DNA from: Salinimicrobium sp035607535
GTDB lineage: Bacteria > Bacteroidota > Bacteroidia > Flavobacteriales > Flavobacteriaceae
Reading direction: 5' to 3'
Assembly (NCBI RefSeq): GCF_035607535.1
Contig: NZ_JAYDZX010000011.1
Span: 1 to 64,000, forward strand
DNA length: 64,000 nt
Shown: piece by piece, positions 45,914 through 54,330 of the stretch
Position numbering within the stretch: position 1 is the first letter of the stretch
How the letters are laid out: each line of letters begins with the position of its first letter
Program-made: the position numbers and the translations under genes
The notes under the pieces: generated by a model
Seen by the model: the letters and a program-made list of their open reading frames with translations, nothing else
Told to the model about the DNA's origin: nothing
The model's database searches: none

Positions 45914-46396
45914 TCACTGATGGAGTTTCAAGATCTCCTTCCACTTCCCACTTTCAGCATACTCTTTAAGGATCCTGTTGCGGTTCTTAAGAAAATTGGT
46001 CATGTAAGCTTTAAGGAACAGAAAATTGACAAGGCGGCCCAAAACGCCTAATGGAGTCCGAAAAGAAAAGACGTCCCTCATTAGCGTTCCCTCTCCTGTG
46101 GAGATGAAATAATGTTCATGCCGAAAACTTTTGAAAGCTCCCTTCTGCATTTCATCTGCAAAGAAATGTGGGGGATCGAACTCCGTAACTTTTGTAGAAA
46201 GACTCTGCACAATCCCAAGATGTCTCCCCCGCCAGGTAACAGTCTCACCCGGGCCTATTAAACCCGTCGTTCTTCCTGCAACCGCTCTTTCGTCGGAAGA
46301 TCTGTTCACCTCCGACTGGAAGTCTATACTCCTGGAGAGATCAAAGACGATCTGCTGCTTTGCTTTGATCCTGGTTTCTAAACGAATTACGGACAT
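45914..46396 (-). CDS. SRPBCC-fold protein (polyketide cyclase/dehydrase type)
   Basis: A 160-residue protein of the START/SRPBCC superfamily. The N-terminus IRLETRIKAKQQIVFDLSR with RSIDF, then GPGETVTWRGRHLGI and the EFDPPHFFADEMQKGAFKSF block, are typical of the cyclase/dehydrase group seen next to stress genes in Bacteroidota. The ligand is unknown. It lies 57 bases after the anti-sigma gene on the same strand and may share its transcript. Confidence 0.8.
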   Translation of the reverse strand: MSVIRLETRIKAKQQIVFDLSRSIDFQSEVNRSSDERAVAGRTTGLIGPGETVTWRGRHLGIVQSLSTKVTEFDPPHFFADEMQKGAFKSFRHEHYFISTGEGTLMRDVFSFRTPLGVLGRLVNFLFLKAYMTNFLKNRNRILKEYAESGKWKEILKLHQ

Positions 46397-46453
46397 CGAA
46401 TGATTTTTTGCAGCTCTTAAGTAGGAAATCCGTATGCCAAAGCATCAGCTTAA

Positions 46454-47248
46454 TTAGGTGGCGGAAACTTTTCCGAGGACCATTAGCTTTTCAAGCGTTG
46501 GAAATTCACTTCCTCCTGCCGGTTCCAGGGTTATTCCAAAGGCTTCAGAATCATAGCTGTTTTCAACAACAAAGATCCTGCTATTGTTTTCTTCGAAATC
46601 TTCAAGAAGACCTATACTTCTGGGAGTAAGGGGGTCCAGTTCCAGCGACCAAACCTGGTATACCATCCCCTGTGGCGGGGCAGGAAGCTCTTGTGCATCT
46701 ATAAAAGTTTGATTCCGTGCTTTGTTCCAGTAGGCGGTTGCATAGGCTGCAGGAGCAAATTCCTGTCCCTCCAAAGGCACTTTTTCAATATCACGGGCAC
46801 GTAAGACTTGTAATAGTTGTTCGGTCTTCTCTGCATTCTCCCTCGCCTCTACTATTTGACTTTCCAGTTCGGCCTGTTCTAATTCCAGGGTTGTTAGTCT
46901 TTCATTCAGTTCCCTGTTGGCGTCATATAAAGCAAAAATCCCGATCAATAAAAGAATACTGGCAGCCCATCCAGCCAGGGCAGTGTAGTGGCGGTATTTA
47001 CTGGTTTTTTTCTCTGGTTTGTGTCCTATCTTCTTTTTTAAAGATAGCGGTAAAACCTGTGGGTCAAATGGAGCCGCAGCACGCGAAAGCTCCCGCAACG
47101 CATCTTCAATTTGCTCCACTTCCTGCCTCAATTCCGGATGTTTTTTTATAAGCCGCGTCACCTCTTCCTGTTGAGCTTCGGGGAGTGCCCCGTACACATA
47201 CAGTTCTAAAATTCCGGATTCCAAATACTCCTCAATATTCTCCATCAT
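46454..47248 (-). CDS. RskA-type anti-sigma factor
   Basis: A 264-residue membrane anti-sigma factor. The cytoplasmic N-terminus (residues 1-90, LELYVYGALPEAQQEEV) is the sigma-binding part, one helix spans about 100-118, a coiled coil follows (LTTLELEQAELESQIV), and the outer C-terminal domain has YWNKARNQTFIDAQELP, GMVYQVWSLE and FGITLEPAGGSEFPT, the RskA signature. The start overlaps the sigma gene by four bases (ATGA), so translation is coupled. The N-terminal zinc motif HxxxCxxC is lacking, as in RskA. Confidence 0.9.
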   Translation of the reverse strand: MMENIEEYLESGILELYVYGALPEAQQEEVTRLIKKHPELRQEVEQIEDALRELSRAAAPFDPQVLPLSLKKKIGHKPEKKTSKYRHYTALAGWAASILLLIGIFALYDANRELNERLTTLELEQAELESQIVEARENAEKTEQLLQVLRARDIEKVPLEGQEFAPAAYATAYWNKARNQTFIDAQELPAPPQGMVYQVWSLELDPLTPRSIGLLEDFEENNSRIFVVENSYDSEAFGITLEPAGGSEFPTLEKLMVLGKVSAT

Positions 47249-47772
47249 TTTAAAGAAGCTCTTAATTTTTTAATGCACATTCTATTACGGGTCTTCAGGG
47301 TTCCAAGGGGTATATCCAGTACCTTTGCGCTTTCCTTCTGTGTATAGCCCTTAAAAAACAACATGTCAATTATATTTTTACAGAGCGGCTCAAGAAGTTT
47401 TATATATTTTTCGAGGCCATGAGCTTCTGCGCTGCCTTCAAAGTTCTCCCGACTTTCGATTGCATCCACAAAGGTTTCATCCTCAACATTCTTTTTTTGG
47501 TCTTTGTAGGTCCTTGACCGTAAATGGTCTATGGAAGCATTTCGGGCTATATTCAGGATCCAGGTAAAAAACCTTCCTTTAGAGGGTTCATAAAGTGGCG
47601 CTTTTTCCCAGACTTTCAGAAAAACATCCTGAAGTATTTCTTCAGCTAAAGCTTCATCCCTAAGAATAGTGAAAATTACTCCAAAAATGCTTTTTGAATA
47701 GAGTTGATAAATTCTCTCAAAAGCTTTTTCGTTGCCCTCCTGGAGCTGAGATATCAGAAAATCCTGCTGCAT
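47245..47772 (-). CDS. ECF RNA polymerase sigma factor (SigK-like)
   Basis: A 175-residue extracytoplasmic-function sigma factor. Region 2 covers about 8-75 (EILQDVFLKVWEKAP, then FFTWILNIARNASIDHLR) and region 4 about 120-172 (FFKGYTQKESAKVLDIPLGTLKTRNR). It should redirect RNA polymerase and be held by the membrane anti-sigma factor whose gene overlaps it. Upstream lie Tat and ferritin-like genes whose transcript ends in a terminator at 47824; whether sigma controls them is an inference. Confidence 0.93.
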   Translation of the reverse strand: MQQDFLISQLQEGNEKAFERIYQLYSKSIFGVIFTILRDEALAEEILQDVFLKVWEKAPLYEPSKGRFFTWILNIARNASIDHLRSRTYKDQKKNVEDETFVDAIESRENFEGSAEAHGLEKYIKLLEPLCKNIIDMLFFKGYTQKESAKVLDIPLGTLKTRNRMCIKKLRASLK

Positions 47773-47791
47773 ATAATTTTTAGCTGAAGGC

Positions 47792-47799
47792 TAAAGATA
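47792..47799 (-). promoter_or_regulatory. Possible promoter box for the sigma gene
   Basis: TATCTTTA on the minus strand, one base off TAnnTTTG, 20 bases before the ATG. Confidence 0.4.
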
Positions 47800-47823
47800 G
47801 GTATTTTAGTTCATGTACTCCTT

Positions 47824-47856
47824 AAAAAAAATCGTCCCGAACTGGGCCGGGACGAT
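47824..47856 (-). terminator. Intrinsic terminator between the ferritin-like genes and sigma
   Basis: On the minus strand ATCGTCCCG, eight-base loop, CGGGACGAT, then TTTTTTT, 26 bases past the stop at 47882. Confidence 0.95.
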
Positions 47857-47881
47857 GATGGGAAAATATGAGGTTGATCTA

Positions 47882-48721
47882 TTACTGAACAATAAAAAGT
47901 CCAGCTATTTCTGTAGCTGTTTCACCACTCATAGGCTCATCATAAGCCTGGCTAACAGCAACCGCATCAAAGGCTGTGGCATCTACAAGATTTACACCGG
48001 CCTGGGTGATTTGTTCCTCCCCGGCATACACTGCATCAGTAACTTCAGGCATTCCCGGCCCCCTGTTGTCAAGAGTGATCCATCCCAGAGCATTCTGGTC
48101 GAGATCATAACCCATTACTTCGGCTCTTAACCTTCTAATTTCTGAAGCATGTCTCGCCTCTACCGAATGGATTTGAAGTGCAGGAGTAAGAAAGTCTGTT
48201 CCCATCAAATTACCGGCCTGGCCTTTATAGGCTCTCACTCCTGTGTCTTCAAAAGCCTGAGCAAGTGCAAGCAACTGCGCATAGGCAACTTCCTGGCCTA
48301 CTCCATTCTCGTTGAAAGGATCAAAGGCACCACCTGCTGTAAAATCAAATTGAGGAGATTCCACGCTGTTATCCCCTAATCCCGATCTTAGAAATTCCAC
48401 GTGCGCATTTTCATGCTTCGAGATTTGCTGATACACTGCTTCGGCGCGACCTCCACCGGGAAGGACACCAGATTCTAAAGCTCTCATATAGAATTCAGCT
48501 TCAAGATATTCGAGGGTAAGTGCAAGCTGAAGTGCATTCGTAGCGGTATTTTGATCCTGAAAAGCATACACTTTAGGGGAAGTGGCCAGTCCAAAGGGAA
48601 TGGAAGCTAATAGAGCTTTTTTGCCAAGGGAGCCAAAGGTCTTAAAGGCATCTTTTCTTGATGATGTCTTGTTTACAAGGTTGTCGGAAGTAAATTCTTC
48701 TAAAAAGTTTAATATGTTCAT
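47882..48721 (-). CDS. Ferritin-like domain protein with Tat-type signal (second of pair)
   Basis: A 279-residue protein of the Ferritin_2 type (desiccation-related group). Ferritin-like helices with the usual acidic/His sites are visible: LEYLEAEFYMRAL, HENAHVEFL, FEDTGVRAYKG, VEARHASEIR. The N-terminus has SRKDAFK at about 21-27 before a hydrophobic stretch, an RK version of the Tat motif, and a processing site around VYA. It would bind metal or act on oxygen species in the periplasm. It follows the paralogue by 22 bases. Confidence 0.82.
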   Translation of the reverse strand: MNILNFLEEFTSDNLVNKTSSRKDAFKTFGSLGKKALLASIPFGLATSPKVYAFQDQNTATNALQLALTLEYLEAEFYMRALESGVLPGGGRAEAVYQQISKHENAHVEFLRSGLGDNSVESPQFDFTAGGAFDPFNENGVGQEVAYAQLLALAQAFEDTGVRAYKGQAGNLMGTDFLTPALQIHSVEARHASEIRRLRAEVMGYDLDQNALGWITLDNRGPGMPEVTDAVYAGEEQITQAGVNLVDATAFDAVAVSQAYDEPMSGETATEIAGLFIVQ

Positions 48722-48743
48722 AATACTAATTTTAAAGTGGTTA

Positions 48744-49493
48744 TTAACTGGTAGGCAATTGATTTGCGGTAAACTCGGTGGTAATAAAGCCGGTGTCTTT
48801 TACGGCACTTAGTACAGCAGGTGGAGCAAGAGCCAGGTCCAGACCATTCCCGTCCACAACATCATCACCTGCAAAAGCTTTCGGATCTTCCAGGTAAATG
48901 GAACGAATTGCTGCAGCATGTCGGGCTTCAACCGAGACTATTTTTCCCGCAATCACCAGGTAGTCGGGAGTTTGAATGAGTTTACCCGCTCCATTATATG
49001 CAGCTACTCCCGTGTCCTCCAGCACTCTCGCCGTACCCAGCACCGAGTCCCTACTGCTAAAATCTACCGAGGAAAAATCAAATTCGAGATCGGGTAAGAC
49101 CACATCTGCATTTCCATTGGCTGCTGCCATTAATGCAGCTTTGAAGAAATCCCGGTGTATCACCTCATGTTTGTACAAATCTTCCAGGATAAGACGTTCT
49201 TCGGCACTGGCTCCGGCCCAATAGGATCCATCCAGGACATTTGTATAAAAAGCGGCCTCCAGTTGTTCCAGGGCATAGGCATAATTAAGTATTCCAAGGT
49301 CGCCGCTACCCAGGTCAAAGACCGGCCCCGGTTTCATTGGAGTATTCATCATGTCGTCATCGCTGCTACAGGCCATTAATAAACCCGAACCTACAACTGC
49401 CAGGCTTCCTATCTTAAGAAAGTTCCTTCTTGAATTGGTGAAATCAACTTGTGCATCTTCTACAGCCTGCACTTTTACAATTGGTTTTTTCAT
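48744..49493 (-). CDS. Ferritin-like lipoprotein with twin-arginine signal
   Basis: A 249-residue protein of the same Ferritin_2 type: EQLEAAFYTNVL, HEVIHRDFF, LEDTGVAAYNG, VEARHAAAIR. The leader holds an exact twin-arginine motif SRRNFLK at 21-27 and a lipobox LMAC with Cys42, so the product should be exported folded and then lipidated. The Tat genes are directly upstream on the same strand, so exporter and cargo are neighbours. Confidence 0.88.
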   Translation of the reverse strand: MKKPIVKVQAVEDAQVDFTNSRRNFLKIGSLAVVGSGLLMACSSDDDMMNTPMKPGPVFDLGSGDLGILNYAYALEQLEAAFYTNVLDGSYWAGASAEERLILEDLYKHEVIHRDFFKAALMAAANGNADVVLPDLEFDFSSVDFSSRDSVLGTARVLEDTGVAAYNGAGKLIQTPDYLVIAGKIVSVEARHAAAIRSIYLEDPKAFAGDDVVDGNGLDLALAPPAVLSAVKDTGFITTEFTANQLPTS

Positions 49494-49677
49494 AATAAAA
49501 TGTTTAGTTATATAAATACTTACGGAGTTAAATTCCGTGCGGTTTTAGGCTGAATTTTAAAGTTGTGTTAAAAAAAGTAGATCGGCTATGGATGAATTGG
49601 TTGTGGTACTTGACAGACCGGAAATCCTTTTTCACCAATGGCAGCCAATCACGACAAGCTCCATTTAAATGAAGCCT

Positions 49678-49971
49678 TTAAGATCTTCTTTTGACGGGAC
49701 CGGAGAATTCCTCCAGTTCCTTTTTAATATGATTCCCTTTAGTTTTGAAGTCATTGCTAAGCTCCTTTATATCTGTACCAGGACCGGATACGCTTTTTAC
49801 AACCTCCTGTTTAATTTCATCTGTAGCAGACCTTATACCGCGAAGTCCTTTTCCGAGTCCTTTAGCTATCTCGGGTATCTTGTCGGCTCCAAACAGCATC
49901 ACCAGAATAAAAGCTATAAAAGCGGTTTCTGTAAAACTGATGAACATTGGTAGTGTTGTTATCCAATTCAT
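49678..49971 (-). CDS. tatA: Tat translocase TatA/E-type subunit
   Basis: A 97-residue protein with an N-terminal membrane helix (ETAFIAFILVMLFGADKIPEI), the FGADKIP hinge, an amphipathic helix (KGLGKGLRGIRSATDEIKQ) and a charged tail. It forms the protein-conducting part of the twin-arginine translocase with TatC. It lies between tatC and the ferritin-like genes, all on the minus strand. Confidence 0.88.
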   Translation of the reverse strand: MNWITTLPMFISFTETAFIAFILVMLFGADKIPEIAKGLGKGLRGIRSATDEIKQEVVKSVSGPGTDIKELSNDFKTKGNHIKKELEEFSGPVKRRS

Positions 49972-50139
49972 AGTGCATTAATTTTTAATGATTGTAAAAT
50001 CCTGAAAGAAATGCTTAGGCAGCCGGTTCCGAAAAAAGCATTTTTGACAGTTTATAGTCCGGAGAAAAGGCGAGAGCTTCTGAAACTTTTAGCAGTTATT
50101 GCTGCCTCCTTTTTTCTACTTCAGAATTTCCCTATTATC

Positions 50140-50958
50140 TCATTCAGTTCTTTCTTTTCTCAGAACAAATCCTGAAATGAGGATGCTTATTTCATAAAGC
50201 ACAAGAACAGGGATAGCCACCAGGATCTGACTCAAAATATCTGGAGGGGTAATAATGGCTGAAAGAATGAGCACTCCTACAAGTGCAAATTTCCGGTACT
50301 TTTTCAAGCTTTTAGGAGTAACCAGGCCTATCTTCGAGAGGAAATAAATGACGATTGGCAATTCAAAGATGAGTCCGCTGGCCAGTACAGAAGATCTTAT
50401 GAGCCCTATATAGCTGTCGATATCAAATTCGTTAAGCACCTGTCCGCTCACCTGGTACCGCCCCAGGAAATTGATCGAAAGCGGACTTACCACATAATAT
50501 CCGAAGAGTACCCCAAGAAAAAAGAGGAGTGATGAGATAAGTATAACCCCACGTGCCGATTTTTTTTCGTGACCATGCATGGCAGGCGAAACAAATTTCC
50601 AGAATTCATAGATGATATAAGGGAAAGCTATAATAAAACCGGCCGTGACCGAGGTCCACAAATGGGCTGAAAATTGCCCTCCCATAGTTCTGGATTGAAT
50701 GCTGAAGGGCATTTGTCCCTCAAAGCAAAATCCACCTTCAAAACCAAATGCGGTACTAACCCTGCACAAAATCTCATAGGTGAAGAAATCGACATGACTG
50801 GGCCCGAACAGAAGCACATCAAAAATGAATCCCTTGGCTAAGAAGGCGAGAGATCCCGCTATGACAACAGCTAAGGTGGCCCTTATCAAATGCCAGCGCA
50901 ATTCCTCCAAATGATCTAAAAACGATAGTTCCCGGGTGATCTCGATATTTCTTCCCAT
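50140..50958 (-). CDS. tatC: Tat translocase core subunit TatC
   Basis: A 272-residue protein with six membrane helices. The cytoplasmic N-terminus has FLDHLEELRWHLIR, whose Glu pair reads the twin-arginine motif; YEFWKFVSPAMHGHEKKSA and LSIN-LG-YQVSGQV are further TatC signatures. TatA-type genes flank it on both sides. A 40-residue loop after helix 1 is longer than in E. coli TatC, as is common in Bacteroidota. Confidence 0.94.
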   Translation of the reverse strand: MGRNIEITRELSFLDHLEELRWHLIRATLAVVIAGSLAFLAKGFIFDVLLFGPSHVDFFTYEILCRVSTAFGFEGGFCFEGQMPFSIQSRTMGGQFSAHLWTSVTAGFIIAFPYIIYEFWKFVSPAMHGHEKKSARGVILISSLLFFLGVLFGYYVVSPLSINFLGRYQVSGQVLNEFDIDSYIGLIRSSVLASGLIFELPIVIYFLSKIGLVTPKSLKKYRKFALVGVLILSAIITPPDILSQILVAIPVLVLYEISILISGFVLRKERTE

Positions 50959-50990
50959 AATATAATGTCAGTTAAAAGTGAGGGTAAGGT

Positions 50991-51185
50991 TTATTCAGAA
51001 ATATTTTTTTCCTGCTTTTCCTCTACATGGTCGTTAGCAGAGGCATTTTTAAATTCCTTTATACCACTACCCAACCCTTTCATTAATTCCGGTAACTTTT
51101 TTCCACCGAAGAGAAGAAGAACTACAATGACAATAAGAATAATTTGCGGAGTGCCGATCATTAATGGCGTTACTAATAAATCCAT
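50991..51185 (-). CDS. tatA: Tat translocase TatA-type subunit (second)
   Basis: A 64-residue TatA: helix PQIILIVIVVLLLFGGKKLPEL followed by the amphipathic MKGLGSGIKEFKNAS and a charged tail. The frame is open for 73 more codons upstream, but those lack any TatA likeness and run into palindromic repeats, so ATG 51185 (MDLLVTPLMIG) is the start. With tatC and the other tatA it gives a complete minimal translocase, TatB absent as in most Bacteroidota. Confidence 0.9.
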   Translation of the reverse strand: MDLLVTPLMIGTPQIILIVIVVLLLFGGKKLPELMKGLGSGIKEFKNASANDHVEEKQEKNISE

Positions 51186-51360
51186 AATCTGTTGTTTTAG
51201 GTTTATACTTTTGAGTCCCGGTAAGAGCAACCGAAGATGCGCTTCATGTTCCCTCTCTTTTTCCAGGCTCTTTCTAATACTTACGAGATACAGCGTACGC
51301 CGGTTTTTAAGCAGGGTATAAAGTTTTGTTAAACAATTCCAGGAAACAGTTGCGCTCGTC

Positions 51361-51487
51361 GTTCTCGATACAAATTCCCTCTCCCTCCGGTCAATAGAAT
51401 CCACTCGAACTGACGAAGAATACAGTGGGCCGTCAGTTCTAGTGTTTTTTCTGGAGCGATAGCGAAAGGAAAAAATGTATCGAGAAC
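51361..51487. repeat. 127-bp palindromic element, copy 1
   Basis: Ends are inverted repeats GTTCTCGATACA and TGTATCGAGAAC. An inner palindrome pairs CACTCGAACTGACG with CGTCAGTTCTAGTG. Same length and about 90% alike to copy 2 by eye. Confidence 0.88.
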
Positions 51488-51553
51488 AAAGGCATCCCCG
51501 GCACTCCTCCCCTGTTCTTGATTAAAATTTATCGAGAACCCGTTCCCTTCGCC

Positions 51554-51680
51554 GTTCTCGTTACAAATTCCCTCTCCCTCCGGTCAATGGAATTCACTCG
51601 AACTGACGAAGGATATAAAAAGCCGTCAGTTCGAGTGTTTTTTCTGGAGCTATAGCGGAAGGAAAAAATGTATCGAGAAC
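51554..51680. repeat. 127-bp palindromic element, copy 2
   Basis: Ends GTTCTCGTTACA and TGTATCGAGAAC. The inner stem CACTCGAACTGACG with CGTCAGTTCGAGTG is perfect here. It ends 41 bases before the GIY-YIG start. Confidence 0.88.
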
Positions 51681-51721
51681 AGAGGCACCACAGATGTAGA
51701 AAAAACCAGTATATTAATTAA

Positions 51722-52015
51722 ATGAAAGTCAGCTACGTTTATATTTTGAAATGTTCAGACAACACCTTCTATACCGGCGTCACATCAAATCTCCATAAGC
51801 GACTGCTAGAACATCAATCTTCAAAGTACCCTGACAGCTACACCTCCAAAAGACTACCAGTTGAACTCATGTATTATACGGAGTTTACAGATATAAATTA
51901 CGCCATAGCCACAGAAAAACAATTGAAAAACTGGTCACGTGCAAAAAAGCAAGCTCTTATTGCCGGAGAGTTTAATGAGCTGCCTAATCTCGCAAAGAAG
52001 AAATTTTCGAAGTAG
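51722..52015 (+). CDS. GIY-YIG nuclease-domain protein
   Basis: A 97-residue single-domain protein of the UPF0213/YhbQ-like GIY-YIG type. YVYILKCSDNTFYTGVTSN contains the two tyrosines and the GVT version of the motif, followed by HKRLLEH with the catalytic-site Arg and by ATEKQLKNWSRAKKQALI with the metal-binding Glu. Free-standing GIY-YIG genes are frequent in Bacteroidota, often beside repeats. Copies of a palindromic element lie directly before and after it. No role has been shown. Confidence 0.88.
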   Translation: MKVSYVYILKCSDNTFYTGVTSNLHKRLLEHQSSKYPDSYTSKRLPVELMYYTEFTDINYAIATEKQLKNWSRAKKQALIAGEFNELPNLAKKKFSK

Positions 52016-52064
52016 ATTTCATTTGATCATTCCCTTTGTCGTTCTTAATACCTTTTTCCACCCT

Positions 52065-52163
52065 GTTCTCGATACAAATTTCAAAACCGTCAGTTCAAGC
52101 CTGCCTGCCGGCAGGCAGGTGTTCTTCTCAATGCGGTAGCATTGCGAAAAATGTATTGAGAAC
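52065..52163. repeat. Palindromic element, copy 3 (shortened)
   Basis: Ends GTTCTCGATACA and TGTATTGAGAAC. The centre differs from copies 1 and 2 and carries a separate palindrome CCTGCCTGCCGGCAGGCAGG. It lies 50 bases after the GIY-YIG stop. Confidence 0.8.
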
Positions 52164-52228
52164 AGGTCTTGAATTTCACTCGGTCTGACAAGACAGTACC
52201 TCCCACCTTACCAAAAGATCCTGACTCA

Positions 52229-52250
52229 AAATACCCTTTTAAGGGTATTT
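52229..52250. promoter_or_regulatory. Strong inverted repeat upstream of the LuxR gene
   Basis: AAATACCCTT, TT, AAGGGTATTT, ten-base arms. A regulatory site for the leader transcript that ends at 52445 is possible; no consensus known to me fits. Confidence 0.5.
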
Positions 52251-52410
52251 CAATGATGACGAAGCATTGCTATTTTAGCGGAGTCATATTCATGAACTTA
52301 ACCGGTGGTTCTGGAGCCATTGAAGTCTCTGTTAGGGGTAGACTTTTTTTAGGGTTGGGGTAAACCGTTCCAGATAATAACTTCCGATTCATGTGAATAG
52401 TTGACGAAAA

Positions 52411-52445
52411 AGCCTTCAGGAATGATTCCCGGAGGTTTTTTCTTT
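52411..52445 (+). terminator. Terminator-like hairpin in the luxR leader
   Basis: AGCCTTCAGGAAT, G, ATTCCCGGAGGTT (with one mismatch and G-T pairs), then TTTTCTTTTT. It ends 75 bases before the luxR ATG, so a leader of about 160-200 bases could be terminated here. No gene is supported in 52164-52519. Confidence 0.6.
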
Positions 52446-52519
52446 TTAGCCCATCACGAGCCTCAAATTTTTCAGAATCTGAATTATGCTTATCTTCCAC
52501 CTCCCAAAGTGGCGACTTT

Positions 52520-53332
52520 ATGCGAGAGGATCTCAAGGAAATTTCCAATAACTGGAGGGAAATGTATTCCCGGCAGATTAAGGAATACCGGCCTTTTGAA
52601 GTTTCAGAAGACTTTAAAAGGTTCGCTGCCCTTTTCGCGCCCGGTAACTCTTATTTCTACATTGTGAATCTCCATAGCTTTAGCCTGGAATACGTTTCTG
52701 AAAAGGTGGTGGAATTTGTAGGCAAGGGTCCCGAAAATCTTGAGCTGCAGGACCTTTTGAAGGCAGTGGTTCCTGAAGAAATCCAAAGTCTTAGCTTAAA
52801 AAGCAGGGTAAACAGTCATTTCTATACTTCTTTTGTAAAAAAGGAAGATGCTTTGCACTATAAGAATGTCTTCTCCTATCGCATGAAAGATGCAGACGGG
52901 GAAATAAGAACCATGCTGTACCAGGCTTTTCCGCTAAGTATTCTGGAGAACGGTTCGCCCGAGCACGTGTTCTGTTTACATACAGATGTTTCTCACCTCA
53001 AGGTGAGCAGCACAAATACTGTTTCTTTTATTCACATGAACGGCGGAAAAAGTTATTACAACGTCGACATTTCCAAAGGAGAATTTCTCACTGATGGTAG
53101 CGACGCCTCTTCGCATGATCTCGCAGCCTTATTGACCGAACGGGAAAAACAGATCATCAATAAATTTTCCAAGGGCCTGAATGCGGAACAGATCGCAGAG
53201 GAACTTAACCTCTCTCCTCACACCATTAAAACCCACCGAAAGAATATCCTCAAAAAAAGCGACTGCACCAACACTACCGAACTAGTTGCAAAATGCCTTA
53301 CTAGCGGAATCATATCTCCGGGGCTGAATTGA
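52520..53332 (+). CDS. LuxR-family transcription regulator with PAS-like sensor
   Basis: A 270-residue regulator. Residues about 40-165 look like a PAS domain (YIVNLHSFSLEYVSEKVVEFVG, then YKNVFSYRMKDADGEIRTML). Residues 205-265 are a LuxR HTH: LTEREKQIINKFSKGLNAEQ, IAEELNLSPHTIKTHRKNIL. The signal is unknown. The start ATG at 52520 follows a terminator-like hairpin, suggesting control by attenuation. Its stop is followed by a short heptamer run (GAGCCAG, GAAACAA, GATTCAA, GAGCCAA). Confidence 0.85.
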   Translation: MREDLKEISNNWREMYSRQIKEYRPFEVSEDFKRFAALFAPGNSYFYIVNLHSFSLEYVSEKVVEFVGKGPENLELQDLLKAVVPEEIQSLSLKSRVNSHFYTSFVKKEDALHYKNVFSYRMKDADGEIRTMLYQAFPLSILENGSPEHVFCLHTDVSHLKVSSTNTVSFIHMNGGKSYYNVDISKGEFLTDGSDASSHDLAALLTEREKQIINKFSKGLNAEQIAEELNLSPHTIKTHRKNILKKSDCTNTTELVAKCLTSGIISPGLN

Positions 53333-53488
53333 TGAGAAAAAAAGAGCCAGGAAACAAGATTCAAGAGCCAAGACTTTTTGGATAGATCGCTTTCGTTTTA
53401 TACCCTCCATTCATTTTTCCGCCTTATTACTTAATCCTTAATCCTTAATCCTTAAAGATTAGATACTTTTTTCTAATTTTGGATATAC

Positions 53489-54250
53489 ATGTCCAGAACA
53501 CTACTTCTACTAACGATCCTCCTCTTTCCCACCCTACTTTCAGCGCAACTGGTGAATATAGAATCCAAACGCATGCAGACGGATTCTGTAAGGTTTGCTT
53601 TAAATGCAGATTTCTCCTTTAGCCATACCAATAATGACGGGAGCCAGGTGAATCAGGTGGATGCCGCACTTACTACTCAGCTCAAATCAAAAGATCTCCG
53701 GAAGATCTATTTTTTCCTGGGCAATTATAAACTCATAGATTCCGGAGAAAAGAATCTGGAGAACGCCTGGTTTCTTCACGGCAGGTTCAACTATAAGGTG
53801 AGCGAGCTACTAAGGCTGGAAAGTTTTGTTCAGGGGCAGTACAACCAGCTTCTCATTGTAGAACAACGCAATCTGCTTGGCGCGGGCCTGCGTGTGAAAT
53901 GGGTGGATAAAGAACGCTTCAGCGGCTATGCCGGGAATAGTTATATGTATGAGGTGGAATACAGCGACCGCGCAGGAACTACAAATTACCACCATCGCAA
54001 CAGCACTTATCTCACCTTATCTTATACAGCCGAATCAAACAAATTTTCTGTTACCAACACCGTATATTATCAGCCGCTATACAGGGACCTCGGCGACTAC
54101 AGGATCCTGGAGCAGTTCCGCCTTAACCTTCCGCTTTCCAAATGGCTGAGTGTCTTTACACTTTACAACTATTACTTTGATAGTAAGACCCCGCTGAACA
54201 CTGAGGAATATACTTCTAATCTGAATTTAGGAATAGGAATAAGGTTTTGA
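53489..54250 (+). CDS. DUF481 outer-membrane beta-barrel protein
   Basis: A 253-residue protein with a signal peptide (LLLLTILLFPTLLSAQ, cut before Gln20). The mature part consists of alternating amphipathic strands typical of the DUF481 barrel: FALNADFSFSHTNNDG, WFLHGRFNYKVSELLRLES, QYNQLLIVEQRNLLGAGLR, and ends with GIGIRF, the aromatic C-terminus of an outer-membrane protein. A short promoter-like run of CTTAATC heptamers lies upstream (53430-53455). The stop overlaps the first unit of a heptamer array. Confidence 0.82.
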   Translation: MSRTLLLLTILLFPTLLSAQLVNIESKRMQTDSVRFALNADFSFSHTNNDGSQVNQVDAALTTQLKSKDLRKIYFFLGNYKLIDSGEKNLENAWFLHGRFNYKVSELLRLESFVQGQYNQLLIVEQRNLLGAGLRVKWVDKERFSGYAGNSYMYEVEYSDRAGTTNYHHRNSTYLTLSYTAESNKFSVTNTVYYQPLYRDLGDYRILEQFRLNLPLSKWLSVFTLYNYYFDSKTPLNTEEYTSNLNLGIGIRF

Positions 54251-54330
54251 AGTTAGAAGTACGAAATTAGAAGTACGAAGTTAGAAGTACGAAGTTGGAT
54301 TTCAATTACGGAGTTGAATTACGGAGTTGG
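54244..54330. repeat. Heptamer array starting at a stop codon
   Basis: GGTTTTG, AAGTTAG, AAGTACG, AAATTAG, AAGTACG, AAGTTAG, AAGTACG, AAGTTGG in perfect phase; the TGA of the preceding gene lies across the first two units. A less regular ACGGAGTTG part follows. Confidence 0.85.

Noticed and set aside
51186..51404. N-terminal extension of the short TatA
   Set aside because: The extra 73 codons have no TatA likeness and run into a palindromic element; ATG 51185 gives the standard protein.
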